In this document: piece after piece, positions 1-12,497 of the stretch
How the letters are laid out: the number at the start of each line of letters is the position of its first letter
How positions within the stretch are numbered: the stretch's first letter is position 1
NCBI RefSeq assembly: GCF_023375975.1
Contig: NC_064426.1
Coordinates: forward strand, 27,232,501-27,296,500
DNA length: 64,000 bases
Direction: 5' to 3'
Source: Astyanax mexicanus
Lineage: Eukaryota; Chordata; Actinopteri; Characiformes; Acestrorhamphidae
Notes under the pieces: generated by a model
Seen by the model: only the letters and a program-made list of their open reading frames with translations
What the model was told of the DNA's origin: nothing
Databases searched by the model: none
Translations under genes and position numbers: made by a program

Positions 1-1404
1 AAGGTGTCTGGGTGAGAAACTAATTAATGTAAGTCTGGGACAATCCAGACCAATATTTTGGTACTGTATATGGTCTATGCTAAAATGATACTGCAGAAAA
101 AGCAGAAATTGTTTTAAAATAAACTTTTATTTTGAAAGCGCGCCGAAATCTGCACCCCCGCCATTAAAAAAGCACCCCCTCTGGAGAGCGTGTTTCTAAT
201 TAATGTTAGTTATTTTAATAAAAGGACACCATTAAAAGATTTCAGTAGAAAAAATAAAACAAAAGAAGAGTTTTTTTTTAAGAGTGGCGAAAAGGTAAGT
301 ATACAACAGAATTGACATGCCAATACATACTACTACTATTACTACTACTAATAATAATAATAATAATAATAACCACATCTGTTGTTGAAATGTTTTAAAT
401 ATTAGGTGATAACTGATCAGTTTTTGTAATATTTGTATATAATTGCATTGTACACATCATTTTTAACAGTAAATGTAATGTGGAGTAACATGTTTAGGTT
501 GTAAAGTGACCTTTAGTTGGATTTACCAAATAACAAACAGAAGTACAGAAAAAAAAAATTTTTTTTGTTTTTTTGTGATTAACTATAATTCTACAAATGT
601 TGTTCTAAATCACTATAGGGTGGGCTTTGATTCATTTCAACAAATGTGCCCCAACCCCCCTACCCACCCCCAAAATGTCAAACCCTCTCCTATGCCTTTA
701 CACCCATGATTAATTAAGAGAATTAGCACATGCCTTTTGTGTGCCTTTTTTGTTTCAAACTGCGTATGGTGTACTTTTCTCGTTGTTATGAAAGCAAAGA
801 AGACATACTGACACACTTCAAATCAAGCTGTACGGTGTGTGTGTGGTTTGATGGCTTGTCTAAAAATAGCTAAAATAGGGACCTACATGTGAGTTTATTG
901 GTTGGTTGCAAAAATCGGACTATTTCCTGGCTCATGTAAACTAAAGAGTTTTCCTATTCCTGGCAAACTCCAGAATGTCTGCACACAGCCTTGTATGAGG
1001 GCCCCTAAGGTTTTTAGCCAGAGGGGAGATGTTAGCTTTAATGAAACCCTGTCTGGAAACAGAGAGAAACAGAAGTTAAGCCATGAGCTATAAAGTTTGA
1101 AAGTAGAATTAGTCTGAGATTGGTATGAGTAGGCAGAAGTCTGGCATTTAGTGAATGTCAGAATGTCAGACATGTCTCTCTGAGTTATCTGGTGAGTTTT
1201 GCATTTGAGTGTGTTTTTTTTTTTGGTTTATGTAATTGTTTGTGGGATGGACAGAGAGATATGTGTATGCGTACATGTTCTGTGATGATGTCAACGTTAT
1301 GCCATACAGTCAAGTATCTGTATACTCTAAAAAGGATGTGTAAGACCACGCTTATGGAGAGAGAACACTGGTTAGCACTGGATTGAACACTGTTCTTGGG
1401 TATG
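1..1404. other. No gene seen
   Basis: AT-rich sequence with the trinucleotide run at 328-372. Short open frames lack homology or composition of coding sequence. Confidence 0.6.
328..372. repeat. (TAC/TAA)n microsatellite
   Basis: ACTACT then TAATAA trinucleotide run. Confidence 0.95.
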
Positions 1405-1716
1405 GTCTGGATTTGGTTTCTCTCTTGGAGGAGTTTTCCTCAAAGATGTGTTCTTTCTTTCCATGTGGGTTTCCTCAAGAAACAACAGTTCCCTTTTCAC
1501 CTCACAAAACCACATGGTGTGTGACCTGAATATGTGAAATTGCCCCTAGGTGTGTTTGTGTGTGATTGAATGGATGTGTGTGTGTGTGGTACCACGCAAT
1601 GGACTGGTGCCATGTCCAGGGGATATTCCTGTTTTTTGCCCAAATGAATCCGGTGAGGCTCTGGACCAGAGTGACCCTGACCAGAAAGGAACATATGAGA
1701 AGATGGGTGGATGGAC
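1405..1716 (+). repeat. Old fish retroposon tail
   Basis: Recognisable blocks in order are a GGTTTCTCTC...GTGGGTTTCCTC stretch, AAATTGCCCCTAGGTGTG, GCAATGGACTGGTGCCATGT and CCAGGGGATATTCCTG, ending with GATGGGTGGATGG. This is the widespread fish repeat with the 'GATGGACTGGCGACCTGTCC' core. Class (LINE or SINE tail) is not certain. Confidence 0.55.
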
Positions 1717-1814
1717 AATTTGTGACAACCCAATAAACCTGGCAGTGAACTGAGATGGACAATGACTTTGTAAAGAAGAAATGACCATTATTTTCTTGTT
1801 TCATGAAACATATT

Positions 1815-2312
1815 AACAGAAAAATATTCATACCCCTTGAACTTTTCCACCTTTTGTCACCTTACAACATCAAACTTCAATGTATTTTATTGAGATTTTA
1901 AGTGATAGACAAACACAAAGTATTGCGTAAGTGGGAAGTGAAATGAAAATGATACATGGATTTCAGATTTTTTTTATCAAAATAAAAATCTGAAACGTGT
2001 GATGTGCAATAGTACACACAGTGAGACTACACTACACACAGCTGGACTCTATTAACTAATTAAGTGAATTCTGAAGACAGTTGATTGCACTGGATTTTAT
2101 TTAGGGGTTTTAGAGTAAAGGGAGCTGAATACTTTTGCCTGTCACACCAGATTTTTATTTGATAAAAAAAATTAAAAATCACGTATTTTCATGCATTTTT
2201 GTTCCATTTTACGATTATGCAATACTTTGTGTTTGTCTATCACTTGAAATTTCAATAAAACAAAATGTGGAAAAGTTCAAGGAGTATGAAGACTTTTGCA
2301 AGCCACTGTATA
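1815..2312. mobile_element. Tc1-type inverted-repeat element without transposase
   Basis: Left side ATTCATACCCCTTGAACTTT and right side (reverse complement) CTTCATACTCCTTGAACTTT continue as matched arms through the GTGATAGACAAACACAAAGT block. The right end includes the CACTGTATA terminus followed by GTGATATG. This terminus, TACAGTGGCTTGCAAAAG on the minus strand, is a well-known fish Tc1-type end. The left outermost bases are lost. Confidence 0.7.
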
Positions 2313-2526
2313 TGTGATATGTAAAATTGTGGTTTTGTGAATTTAGGCATAAGAACCTAAAATGAGGTGAAGAACCAAAAATGAGTAATAATAGCACCAT
2401 CTTCTGGAGAATCTTCAACCTGCTAAACATGAGTGTGTGAATGAATGGGTGTGAGTTACAGGCAGTTTCTAATTTCAGGTACTTCACATCTAAAAAAAAT
2501 CTTCAGAAGTTTTCCCTTTCACCAGA

Positions 2527-2660
2527 TCAGTGGGGCAGGAGTGGCTTGGTAGTTATAGATCTGGAATTCTGAAGACAAGGTTGTGGGTTTGATCCCTGGG
2601 TTTGCCAGACTTTTATATCTTAGCCTCCAATGAGCAAGCCTATCTGTAAGAGTGATGAGG
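2527..2660 (+). mobile_element. tRNA-derived SINE-like repeat
   Basis: An A-box-like GTGGCTTGGTAGTTA is followed about 40 bases later by a B-box GGTTTGATCCC (2586-2596), the internal RNA polymerase III promoter spacing of a tRNA head. Sequence then continues into a non-tRNA body without a cloverleaf, so it is a SINE and not a tRNA gene. Confidence 0.6.
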
Positions 2661-2859
2661 AACAATTTGAAGAGGATACTTTGAAAGGACTAAAAAAATA
2701 CTAAAATTGGAACCTGTTAGCATGACAGTAACACACAAGAGCAATATGGAGTATTGAATAAGAAAATAAATAATATACAATAATAAATAATAATAAAAAC
2801 AGAAACCAAGTAAACCTTAGTAAGACTGTACTGTATGTGCCATAAAACTTCAGGAACCT

Positions 2860-3105
2860 GGAGATATGGGTTCAGTTCTCTCTGATGTCTCTGTGAATGA
2901 GGAGTTTGGAGGTTCTCCTCTGTGTCCCATGAGTTCGTACTGCTTCTAGGTGTGAGGAAAGGGGGCATGTGAGGTACCCTGTGATGAACTGGCACCCTGT
3001 CCAGGGGGTATTCCTGTCTTTACATCCAAGAGTACCAAGTAGGTTCTGGATCCACTGTAATTTTGACCAGGAAGCAGCAGATAAAAAGATAGATCAGATG
3101 GATTG
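2860..3105 (+). repeat. Second copy of the old fish retroposon tail
   Basis: Contains GTTCTCCTCTGTGTCCCATG, CCCTGTGATGAACTGGCACC and CTGTCCAGGGGGTATTCCTG, then ATAGATCAGATGGA. It is more diverged than the 1405-1716 copy. Confidence 0.5.
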
Positions 3106-3391
3106 CGATGTTCAAATTAAGCAATAAAAATTAGACTGTCATAGACTAATCTATCAGAGATTATAACAAGAAAGAGAATTAACTGGTCATGTAAGAGTGT
3201 GTTGGTTTGAACAGGCAGGGAACCCAGTATGCTTTAAGGCAGGTGTAGAATGGAGAATATCTTTGAAGGAATGGTATATAATGTAATGCAATGTATTTGG
3301 TATTCAGGCATCCCTGGGTTTTCAAAGTATTCTGCCCTGGTCTTTGTAGATACACATCTGAGCGCAGGAGGGCAAAAAAGCTGAATCAAAA

Positions 3392-3402
3392 CTCAGAGAG
3401 CT

Positions 3403-3454
<52 letters not shown>
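3392..3454. repeat. (GA)n microsatellite
   Basis: GA repeat with a few AAAG interruptions. Confidence 0.95.
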
Positions 3455-3455
<1 letters not shown>

Positions 3456-3905
3456 CTTAGCTCCAGGTGCTTGTAAGGATGACATAAGACAAGAAGAAAA
3501 ACAACAGCAGCAATTAAAAGCAGCTGAAGAGCAAAGGTAATGAAACTCCTGTGAAATTCCTTTAAGATCCAATCTGATGAATAAAAATTCAATTTTTCAG
3601 ATTTCGAAAAAAACCTGAGTAAATAAAAAATATATATTTTAGTTGATGATTTCATTTATGTTTGTTGGCAAATTTTTTTTGGTCTACCATGGACACCATT
3701 TTCACCCAGTATTTTTCTTATAATTGAATCTTATTAACTTATTATTGAAACACATAGCGTAGGCAAGTGAGGCAATTGTAGTTCATTATATTCTGTTCTG
3801 GGTTCTTTTGGGACCTCTTGGATGAGTTGTCCATGCCCATTTGGAGCAATTTCACTAGGTCAGTCTCATTTGTTCTTGAATTTTCTTAGATCGGGGCATA
3901 ATGTG

Positions 3906-4178
3906 TGTCATGTTGGAGCAGGGACGAGACGTGGAGGCGGACGCAAAAAAGAGTGATTTATTGAACAATAAACAAATAAACAAACGAGGAACTAAATAAA
4001 CAAAGTAACAAACGACTGAAGCAAAACAAAACACGAAACTTGAAACTGAGGACTATGAAAACACGAGAAACACGAGAATCTGACTGACGTAAAATAAAAA
4101 TGTCTAACCACGGACAAATAGCAGAGCAAAAAGGAGGACTATTTATACACACGGACAAGGACATGCTTCATGTTGTCA
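3906..4178 (-). mobile_element. LTR-like fragment on the minus strand
   Basis: Read on the minus strand: TATAAATAG (complement at 4139-4147), AT-rich sequence, an AATAAA signal (complement at 3957-3962), a GCGTCCGCCTCCACGTC block and an end at ...ACATGACA. Promoter then poly(A) signal is the order found in an LTR. No internal retroelement genes flank it, so it would be a solo or relic LTR. The family assignment is inference. Confidence 0.45.
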
Positions 4179-4198
4179 AAAAGGGTTAATTCAATTTT

Positions 4199-4231
4199 TT
4201 TGTTTGTTTGTTTGTTTGTTTGTTTGTTTTT
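4199..4231. repeat. (TTTG)n microsatellite
   Basis: About eight TTTG units just downstream of the LTR-like fragment. Confidence 0.95.
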
Positions 4232-5119
4232 TTCATTTTACTGGTTTGGCAGTAATCAGGCCTGGCTGTGGTTAGTGAAATTGAACTTGGATTTCCACAA
4301 AATGTAGTTAATTACTGTTAATTCAATATATATTTTTTTTACATAGAGCCAGGTTGGTGTGGATCATTTTTTTAATGCAATGAATGAAATCATATTTTTT
4401 TCTTTGACTGATATTAAAGTTTGTTTGTTAATCTGAAAAAAAAAAAAACAAGTATGACACAAAAGCGAAAACAAAAAAATATTTTTCACAATGCTGTAAT
4501 GGGGGTGAAGATGACAGCAGTGATTGACAGACTATTATATAACACAACGCAACGCTTTGTCCTGTGAGATTAATAAATATTGAATAGAGACTGAGAGGCT
4601 GAATAGAGAAAGAATGATTTGATTTTCTGATTCAATAAATATTAGAATAATATCTGTCCAGATACTCTGTTCCTGAGGTCCTGGCTCACTGGTGTGTCTT
4701 TCTATATTTAGCAGGGATGCCCAGATTGTAGCCTGCGCTGCAAGGCTGTGTGTGTGTGTGTGTGTGTGTTCTTGTGCACGTTGTACATCTACTGCCATCA
4801 GAGCAGATGCCCCGGGCCCAGCACAGTCACACTGCATGGAAACACACACTTAAACTCACCACACAGAAGTATCTGCAGTGGTTACGAAACAACAATGACC
4901 ATGGAAGTCATGCCAGGCATCTGCGTTACTCACTGACTCCAATTGACTTTTAAAGACTAATTTGTCTGAAGGTCCTTTAGGGGAGCCGAAGTTGTTCTTC
5001 TATGGCTTCACTCCAAGAACCCTATGTACCCTCTATCTGATACTCACTAGTATCTAATTTAAGGTCTGAATTGTTGCATGGACAGGTCAGTCACAGTCAC
5101 AATCATTACCACCCGCCTT

Positions 5120-5301
5120 CTATAGCCCTATCCGGAACGGATTAGTTTTTCAGGGGGACGTCTGTAAAAAATATTTCACACTATTTCACCAGTGAGTTTT
5201 TAGACTTTCTCTGTCATGACATCACATTCAGTAGCTCCTTCATTTCCACTCACTGTTGTGTTTACGTTTATCTCCATGAAAACGCACGCCCAAAGTGTCA
5301 T
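5120..5301. mobile_element. Truncated copy of the AGCCCTATCC-type TIR element
   Basis: Starts with TAGCCCTATCCGGAACGGAT. It then carries, in opposite orientation, the internal segment of the 61797..62285 element: the stretch around the TGATGTCATG/CATGACATCA motif, the CCACTCACTGTTGTGTTTAC block and the CGCCCAAAGTGT block. Its other end is missing where a Tc1-like fragment begins. Confidence 0.6.
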
Positions 5302-5304
5302 TAA

Positions 5305-5455
5305 TTGAAAGCCATTCCATGAGACTCTACCTCATAAAGATGACTGAGAAAATCCAGCCAAGATGTGCAAAGCTAAAGTCATCTAAGCAAGAGGTGCTAC
5401 TTTGAAGAATCTAAAATATAAAACATATTCTGGAAACATATTCGGGATGACCAAG
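5305..5455 (+). mobile_element. Fragment of a second Tc1-like family
   Basis: The block GAAAGCCATTCCATGAGACT...CCAAGATGTGCAAAGC...AGAATCTAAAATATAAAACAT matches the end of a common fish Tc1-type transposase gene and its 3' end. It has stops and no open frame. The same family occurs at about 29045-29280. Confidence 0.55.
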
Positions 5456-5502
5456 AGTATAACAAATAAACAGTACTTATAATTGAGTTACCACCCCAGA
5501 TA

Positions 5503-6742
5503 ATACAGCTCTTGAAAAAAATAAGAGACCACCTAAAAATGATGAGTTTCTTTGATTTTAAATTTAAAACCTCTGGAATATAATCAAGAAAAAGGTGATC
5601 AAACCAAGCAGAACTGCTTGAATGTTTGCACAAGGAGTGGCATTAAGTTATCCAAAAGCAGTGTGTAGAAAAACATGCCAAGATAACAATGATTAAAAAA
5701 ACAGGGTTATTCCACCAAATATTGGTTTCTGAACTCTTAAAACTTTATGAATATGAACTTGTTTTCTTTGCATTATTTGAGGTCTGCATCTTTTTTTCAG
5801 TCGTTTCTAATTTTCTGCAAATAAATGCTCTAAATGACAATATTTATTTGTTATTTGCAATTTGGGAGAAAAAAATGTTGTCTGTACACAGCAAATTCTG
5901 TTCTTTGGAATAAACTCCCTGAGAGTTAATATCAACTCATTTTGAGTGTATATGCGTGACCATCGTATACACTCTATGACAGAGTTAAAGTAACTCTTTT
6001 CTGAGGGTTGGCCTTTTAACTCTGTTCAGGAATTAAATCTGATCTGTTGTGGGAGTTAAAATATTTATCACATTTAGTATAAAATACAGCTCTCAGCTGA
6101 AGTTAATTTTAACCTTAACTATTTCACAGTTTTAACAAATAATGCAAACATTTGTGTTATTAAACTAATGTTACTAAGAAAACATTGTAATATTTTAAAA
6201 CCCTGGAACATTTAAGAGTAAAATGACAACAAAAAGCATCACTACTGATTAGAATAACAATTTCATACTTAACAAGTGCACATCAGTGTGTTTTTCCATT
6301 GCATGGCAACTTTAATTCTGCATTACAGTTCTCAGTGCATTGCCAGCACTTTATCACACTTTACAGTGCAGAAAATGGTAACTTGCTCTTATAGCCAACA
6401 ACACATCAGCTAGGTAAATAACCATAATATAAAATATAAAAAACAGTAAAAGTAGCCCCGGTGGGCAAGACTACACACTGATGGGGAGCTAAGATTGGGG
6501 GAGAGTTCAGTCACACTCCTCAACACCTTGGAATAAACTATGAAATACTACACTACCTAACTTGTAGTTTAAATTAGAAAATAAATTTACACAAATTTAG
6601 TTTAACTCCAGATTTTCTAACTACAGAAATTTGCTGTGTAACTTATAGAAAACAATAATGTTGGTTTTACTCAAACATATACCTATAAATAGCAAAATCA
6701 GAGAAACTGATTCAGAAACTTAATTTTCCCCAGAGCTGTATG
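5503..6742 (+). mobile_element. Tc1-like element remnant split by a nested element
   Basis: The 5' part (5503 to about 5889) begins TACAGCTCTTGAAAAAAATA and carries decayed Tc1 transposase C-terminal sequence (the region encoding the KxMDDHK...EWHKVIQKQC...NMPRCMK motif series). The 3' part (about 6642-6742) resumes in register, ending in the inverted terminus CCAGAGCTGTA. The two halves are separated by the element at 5890-6641. Coding capacity is lost. Confidence 0.8.
5890..6641. mobile_element. TA-flanked MITE nested in the Tc1-like element
   Basis: Inverted ends CACAGCAAATTCTG and CAGAAATTTGCTGTG are each flanked by TA, and the interrupted Tc1 sequence around that TA reads GTCTG-TA-..TTATAG in unbroken copies. 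A 2-bp TA duplication with short inverted ends fits a Tc1/mariner-type non-autonomous element. The interior repeats GAGTTAA/AACTCT motifs. It has no coding capacity. Confidence 0.75.
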
Positions 6743-8368
6743 CTACAGCTTGGGAGCCCCACATGAGCATGTTGGCTGGGGAATCCTTCAGAAGCACGGC
6801 TGCCGTTCATCTGTAACAAAGCCGTATTCTTTTGATTACCAGTCTAATTTCATTATAATACTCTCCCACTTGATCAAACCCCCTCCCACCCCATGCTGTA
6901 GACAGAGGTAGTTCATTGCTCAGCCACAAGAGGGCTCTCTTTTAAGTAGCAAGTTGACAGCTATACAAACACACATACACATACACATGACTGTGACGCT
7001 GACCCCCAGGGCAAACTGTGGGGTGAAAACTCATGACTCAGAGGTCAGACAGAAAAAGAGATGTGCAGTGGGTATTATTGAACTACATGCATCTGGAGGA
7101 TGAGCAGAACATGAATGTGTTGCTTCAACAACGCTCTAGCAGAATGAATAATATGTGGGTCACTATCAGAAAATTGTGCTGTTTGTCCCTCGAAACTTTC
7201 CAACTTTCTAAAAAATGACTTTTATTTTATGGATTTTATGGATTTTAATTTGTTTAACTATTTTTGATATTTATAAGACCTCAGACTAAACAGAAATCAT
7301 ATTTTTCCAGCCTATTTTCTTTTTATTTTCAGTTTTTATTATCACCTGGTAAATTTAAGCAAAACAAAAAGCTTAAGCTGTACCTCTTCTAAATATAGAG
7401 ACAATGAGAGAAATATTAAGGGAATTAAAAATAATTAATTGCTAACCATGAAAAAATGTCTTCCATTCCCTTGCCAATAAAACACTGTGAAAGTTGTCAT
7501 GTCACCAATTGGGCATCCGTCTCGTAGTCATTTAATCACATACATAGGATGTGCAACAGTGACCTCCTTTATAAAAAAAATGTTTAAACTCTTTATAAAG
7601 GAGACTTATTTTAAGGTTGAATCATTTGCGATAATATGTTAATTTAGAGCAAATCTTGAAACATGTTTGTATGAAATACAAATAACTATGCTGTGGACAC
7701 ATAAAGCACATTATATTGATACTGATAATCACATCAGAGATGTATTTTTGATGTCTTTACAAACACTTTAACCCTTCAAAGTTTTGTGAAGTTCTCCTCA
7801 TAACAATAAATAAAACAGCCAGAATAATTATTGTGGGCCAGTCATACAACTTATCCAGAACTAAGGCACTATTTCAAGATACTTCTGTCTGAGAGAACAT
7901 GTGAAGCCTACAGTAGAAAAGAGTGCCCAGATATCTTGAGCCACTTACCACTGATTAAATGCAGTAATCCATTACAGCGAAGCAGTCAAGAGAGGGCATG
8001 ACGCAGTGACTCAATTACGGAGTAGTAAATCAAAATGAGCCTAATGAATGATAGCTAATTATTGAGCTCTGTGAGAATGACATCTAAATGGGCTTTCCAC
8101 GATCAATCATTCCAGTACTTTAAAAGTATTTGCTGACAGTTTTCCCGCAATCCAGCTGAAGACAGTGAGTTTTTTCTGGGAATATGATCTCAGAGTGACG
8201 AGCCGTGACTATCAGAGCTAGGTCTTTAGTTCAAGCCATAACTGTGAGGATTGTGGGGAAAGCCCATCTCCATGTTTTATTACATGCCTGTAATAAACCC
8301 TATAAACCTCATGTGCCTAAAATGGCAACATTACAGGAGAAGACTTCCACTTTCAGTGGATTTTTTTC
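6743..8368. other. No gene seen; possible conserved non-coding block near 7960-8160
   Basis: Single-copy-looking sequence. The stretch 7990-8160 is dense in homeodomain-type TAAT cores and balanced in composition, reminiscent of conserved enhancers. There is no splice or coding evidence. Confidence 0.35.
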
Positions 8369-9511
8369 ATAGAGACCACTGAAGTTGTGTCGTCATTTTG
8401 TAGTGGCACCATTTTGTTTAATCTCATATTTGGGGTTCTGTGTCTAAGAGGTTCAGGTCAATGAAAAATATTAATGGGCTTTTCAACAACTGCCCTCTGT
8501 CACATTCTGTAGTAAATAAATAAGTTCAGAATCCTGTACATTTTATTCTGTGTACCTTTAACTTCTAAACATCACTGGATCCTCTAAATTAAGAGATTGT
8601 TTAAGAGTCGTAATGAGAACAATGCTAGCTTTGAACCAGTGCTACAGCGCAGCTGCAGAAATTGGCAGGGGACTCTTTTCGGACGCAACACCAGTGAACT
8701 CCGTCCGATTTGAATTATTCTTCTTCTTCACAGAGGATCATTAAAGTATTTAAACAGGTGAAAACTCTATCAGTATGGTGATGTTAAGCAGGGTAGAGTG
8801 TGTTAGAGCTTTAAAAGGCAGATAATAAGAGAAAGTGAGCTTTAGCTGCTCAGGAGCAGCGCTTCCCCACACGGTTTATTATTTAGTTACAGTCATTAGT
8901 TAATTACAGCATATCTGACCCAAATAATCAACTAACAACTAACTAATCAACTAACTAAATCAATCTGCCCTCGCTGTGGCGGCGAGCTGAGTGATACAGC
9001 AGCAAAAACTAGCAGGACAGAGTTACTCCAGAACCACAGGGCTAGCCCAGCTAACCACAGAGTCTAAAACACGTAATGTAAAAAGGCTTAATGTGTGTTA
9101 TGTGTGTGTGTGTGTGTAAGAAATTTATTAAGGACAAATCTTACCGTGGCTTAATGTACTTAAACATTGAGCCAGAAACACCAAACATCTAAACATGTTG
9201 GATCAGCTGTGTGTAATATGCTGTCAACACACAGCCGGAGTTCGCTGGTGTTGCGCCGAAAAGAGTCCCCTGCCGATCTCTGCAGCTGCGCTGTATCACT
9301 AGCTCAAAGCTAGTATTTTTCTCATTACAATTCAGAGGATCCAGTGTTGTTTAGGAGTAAAATGTGCACAGAGCAAAACGTACAGGGTTCTGAACATATT
9401 TATTTACCACAGAATGTGACAGAGGCCAGTTTTTGAAAAGCCCATTCATTTTCCTCATAGGGAAAAACTGCTTAGACACAGAAGCCATACAAGGACTACA
9501 GTGGTCTATAC
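8369..9511. mobile_element. Fold-back element with ~280-bp diverged inverted arms
   Basis: Left arm (about 8440-8715) and right arm (about 9225-9485) pair through blocks such as AATGGGCTTTTCAA, CTCTGTCACATTCTGT, CACTGGATCCTCT and CAGCGCAGCTGCAG. Outermost inverted ends are ATAGAGACCACTG and its complement near 9499-9511. The unique centre is about 500 bases and has no coding frame. Superfamily is undetermined. Confidence 0.65.
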
Positions 9512-12095
9512 TACTCTACTGAATAATTTTGTAACCTTTCTATTGGTTAATTCATCGTAAATTTCTGATACAATGTAAAGAACAACTTTAAGATTCACAT
9601 TCTGTCCAATGTCAAAAATGGAGACATCCCACTCCTCTTCCACTAATGGAAAGCTCATGTGGGTTGCCAGGTTGAAGACACTGAACCTACAAGCAAGAAA
9701 CAAGACACGTTCAAGTCATTTGTTTCTAAATTGAGTCAATATACATACAAACCTTTGTTTTGGTGGCTGGAGAGGTAGTAAACATTTGTGGCTCATCTGC
9801 TCCCCTATTGTGACTGATAGCAGCTCACTTTTGCACATTAAAGAATGATAGTGTTAGCCAGCACTTGTCTGAATCACTTAACCCAGCTCAAATATTTGCT
9901 GCACGTCGACAACTGTGTATCAATGCAAGGATTCAAAAAGTTGAAATTACTTAAAATGCCCTTCTCTACTATGCTAGTGGAAGTAAAATAATTACAAAGT
10001 TCAGTGCTAGACTGTTCAGGAACAAATTTGCAAATTCGACATCCGTCTTGTAGTCCTTCTGAGCTCTAAACTGTCCTCATCTATCAAATGTATTGCCAGT
10101 ATTTAACAGACAATATGTTACTGCTAAAGCACTGCTGTGCTGTGTTTTAACTACTGATGACACATCCTTATCATTACTAGATAGTTAGTATGGAAAATAA
10201 AATAAAGCAGCGAAACTTTTACTGTCTTTTTGGTTACGTGCTTTGCAGCACAGTAAACTCTCAGACCAATCACGTGTGCTTTAAGATCACCAAACACTCT
10301 CCTCTACCAATCAGATCTGTGCAGATGCAAGAGCACGGAGCCACACAGGCGAAGCAGGTGGTGAGAAGTGGGAGAATAAAGCGAGAACAGCTAATACAGA
10401 TGGTGCGCACCAGAAAAAGAAATTAAAATACTACCTTTATAAAACATACTAACAGTAATGTAACCTTGCGGTGTTACTTGGAGGAATTAAAGAGAAACAA
10501 CCGAGACAAGAGTGCAAAATATTCCACTTTACTCCACCTGATCAGAACTCCTCAGCAAGAAATAAACTCCCTCACTCGCAGGCACGCTCTCTTTGCTCCC
10601 AAAACAACCCTACCTCAAAACTTAGGCAACCCCCAAAGGACAAAAAGCATTGGCAACTTTCCACATCATAATAAAGTCTGATACAGTAGTAATATTAAAT
10701 TAAATAAAACTGCTGTTTTTTTTTTAAAGCTGATATTTATAAGTTCAGCAAACATTTCTCCATATATTGAATGATTTTTCATTCATGTAACTATCATGAC
10801 AGGCAGGCCTAAATATAATATAAATAACTATAGAATAAATATAATAAATATAGCATTTTGAAACAAAGTTAACATACAGATTCACATTAATAGACTTGAT
10901 AAGTTCAGGGTGTTTCCATTTATTTTATGATAGGTTGATAATGTAATTATTGTGACAGGCCTATTTAAAACAATACATACTGTTGAAATATATTAGTATG
11001 TGTAATTTGTTTTGTCTTTCAGTTGTTGATGACATAAAACACTGACAGAACTACTAGGTTTCTTCAGTATACAGTATATAATACTGAATCATAACGCAAG
11101 TTAAAAATGGCGACGGTCCGGATCTTAGCCTGAAGAAATTTTCTCTACCTGGACCAAACTGAATTCTAATTAAATACCCCTGGACTACGGTATTGGGGCT
11201 TATTATCATTAAATTGAAGTGTTTCATTTACTCTTTTGCCACAGTTGTATAAAATCAAGCTCTTAAGCCATAACATCTGCATTTACAAGTCAGCTGGTGG
11301 TACCAGTGCTTAAACTTAGCATGTTTTAATTTCACCGCTAGTTATTTCTGATTGTTACAAGATAATTAGTAAAGAAAATATAATAAATGTTGGTTCTCTA
11401 TGGGCCGATATGTATTATAGAAATATTAAATTGTTGTTTCGTTCACTATTATTTCCAAACTTTCAAATTTCCAAACAAAATTATTTTCAATATAAGAAAT
11501 ATTAAAGCAAATTAATACTATTTATTGGCAAAAATGCATAATTATTAATAAGTTCCTGATACATTTAATGCTGACATAACTTGTCAATTTAACCAGGTAG
11601 CACTCCAGACACAGCAAAAAAGAAACTTAAAATGTACAAAAAGTACTTTAAAATGAAAGTTTAAATTTCTCTATATTTGTAAGGTACCCTTTTAAAATAA
11701 GGTAAATTAATGAAGTGTTCATAAATAGTTTATAAATGGGTTTATCAATGGTTATTAATTAGCTTGTAAATACTAAATAAGCTAAATATTATATGGACCA
11801 CTATGTACTATGTACTAAACCTAACACTAATGCATTTATTAACTCAATACTAATAAATTTCGTGTAGTAAAAACTCATTTAGGTGTAAATTAAAGGTGTC
11901 TCAATACTTGTCCACATAGTATACAAGTTTTACTATAATACTTTTAGAGTGTGAAGACAATATGATTCCATGGAATGAAAATAAGGCATTCATCATATTG
12001 TTTAGTTCCCAGAAAGCATGAATCCTCCTTTGAAGGCCTTAAAGACCCTGAAGGTGCCCCTCTGCGATCCTAAGTGTCATAAATGTGTTTTACGC
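9512..12095. other. No gene seen
   Basis: AT-rich. A slightly GC-richer patch at 10230-10420 has two CCAAT-type motifs (10267, 10308) but no following gene. The frame at 10190-10426 has no recognised domain. Confidence 0.5.
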
Positions 12096-12230
12096 CTGGG
12101 TCAGATGGAAAACACTTCCAGATACTTTAACCGTTCTCAGTATTTGCATTCTTGCCCCCTAGATTGAACCCAGGCAATGGAAGATGGCGTAAAACACATT
12201 TATGACACTGAACTGCTTGACTTGACTTGA
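12096..12230 (+). repeat. Left arm of a perfect 135-bp inverted repeat
   Basis: By eye this arm is the exact reverse complement of 12498-12632, with a 267-base spacer. The inner end contains Tc1-derived GAACTGCTTGACTTGACTTG. Part of it (12187-12210) also has an inverted partial copy outside the arm at 12073-12094. Confidence 0.85.
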
Positions 12231-12497
12231 ATTGACTTGAATTTTTGCACCAGGAGTGGCATGAAGTTATCCAAAAGCAGTGTGTAAGAACATGAGAACA
12301 TGAGAACATGCCAAGATGCATGAAAAATATGATTAAAAACCAGGGTTATTCCACCAAATATTGATTTCTGAACTTTATGAATATGAACTTGTTTTCTTTG
12401 CATTATTTGCTATGAATAGCAAAATCAGAAAAACAGATTCAGAAACAGAAGTGGACTTTCCAGAGCTGTATATGATAAAATTAAATAAATAAAATAG
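12231..12497 (+). mobile_element. Partial Tc1-like element between the inverted arms
   Basis: Runs from GAATTTTTGCACCAGGAGTG through the transposase remnant to the terminus TTTCCAGAGCTGTATA and 25 bases of AT-rich flank. It shares diagnostic deletions and the flank with 14816-15083, which lies in opposite orientation, so the two loci are copies of one event. Confidence 0.75.
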
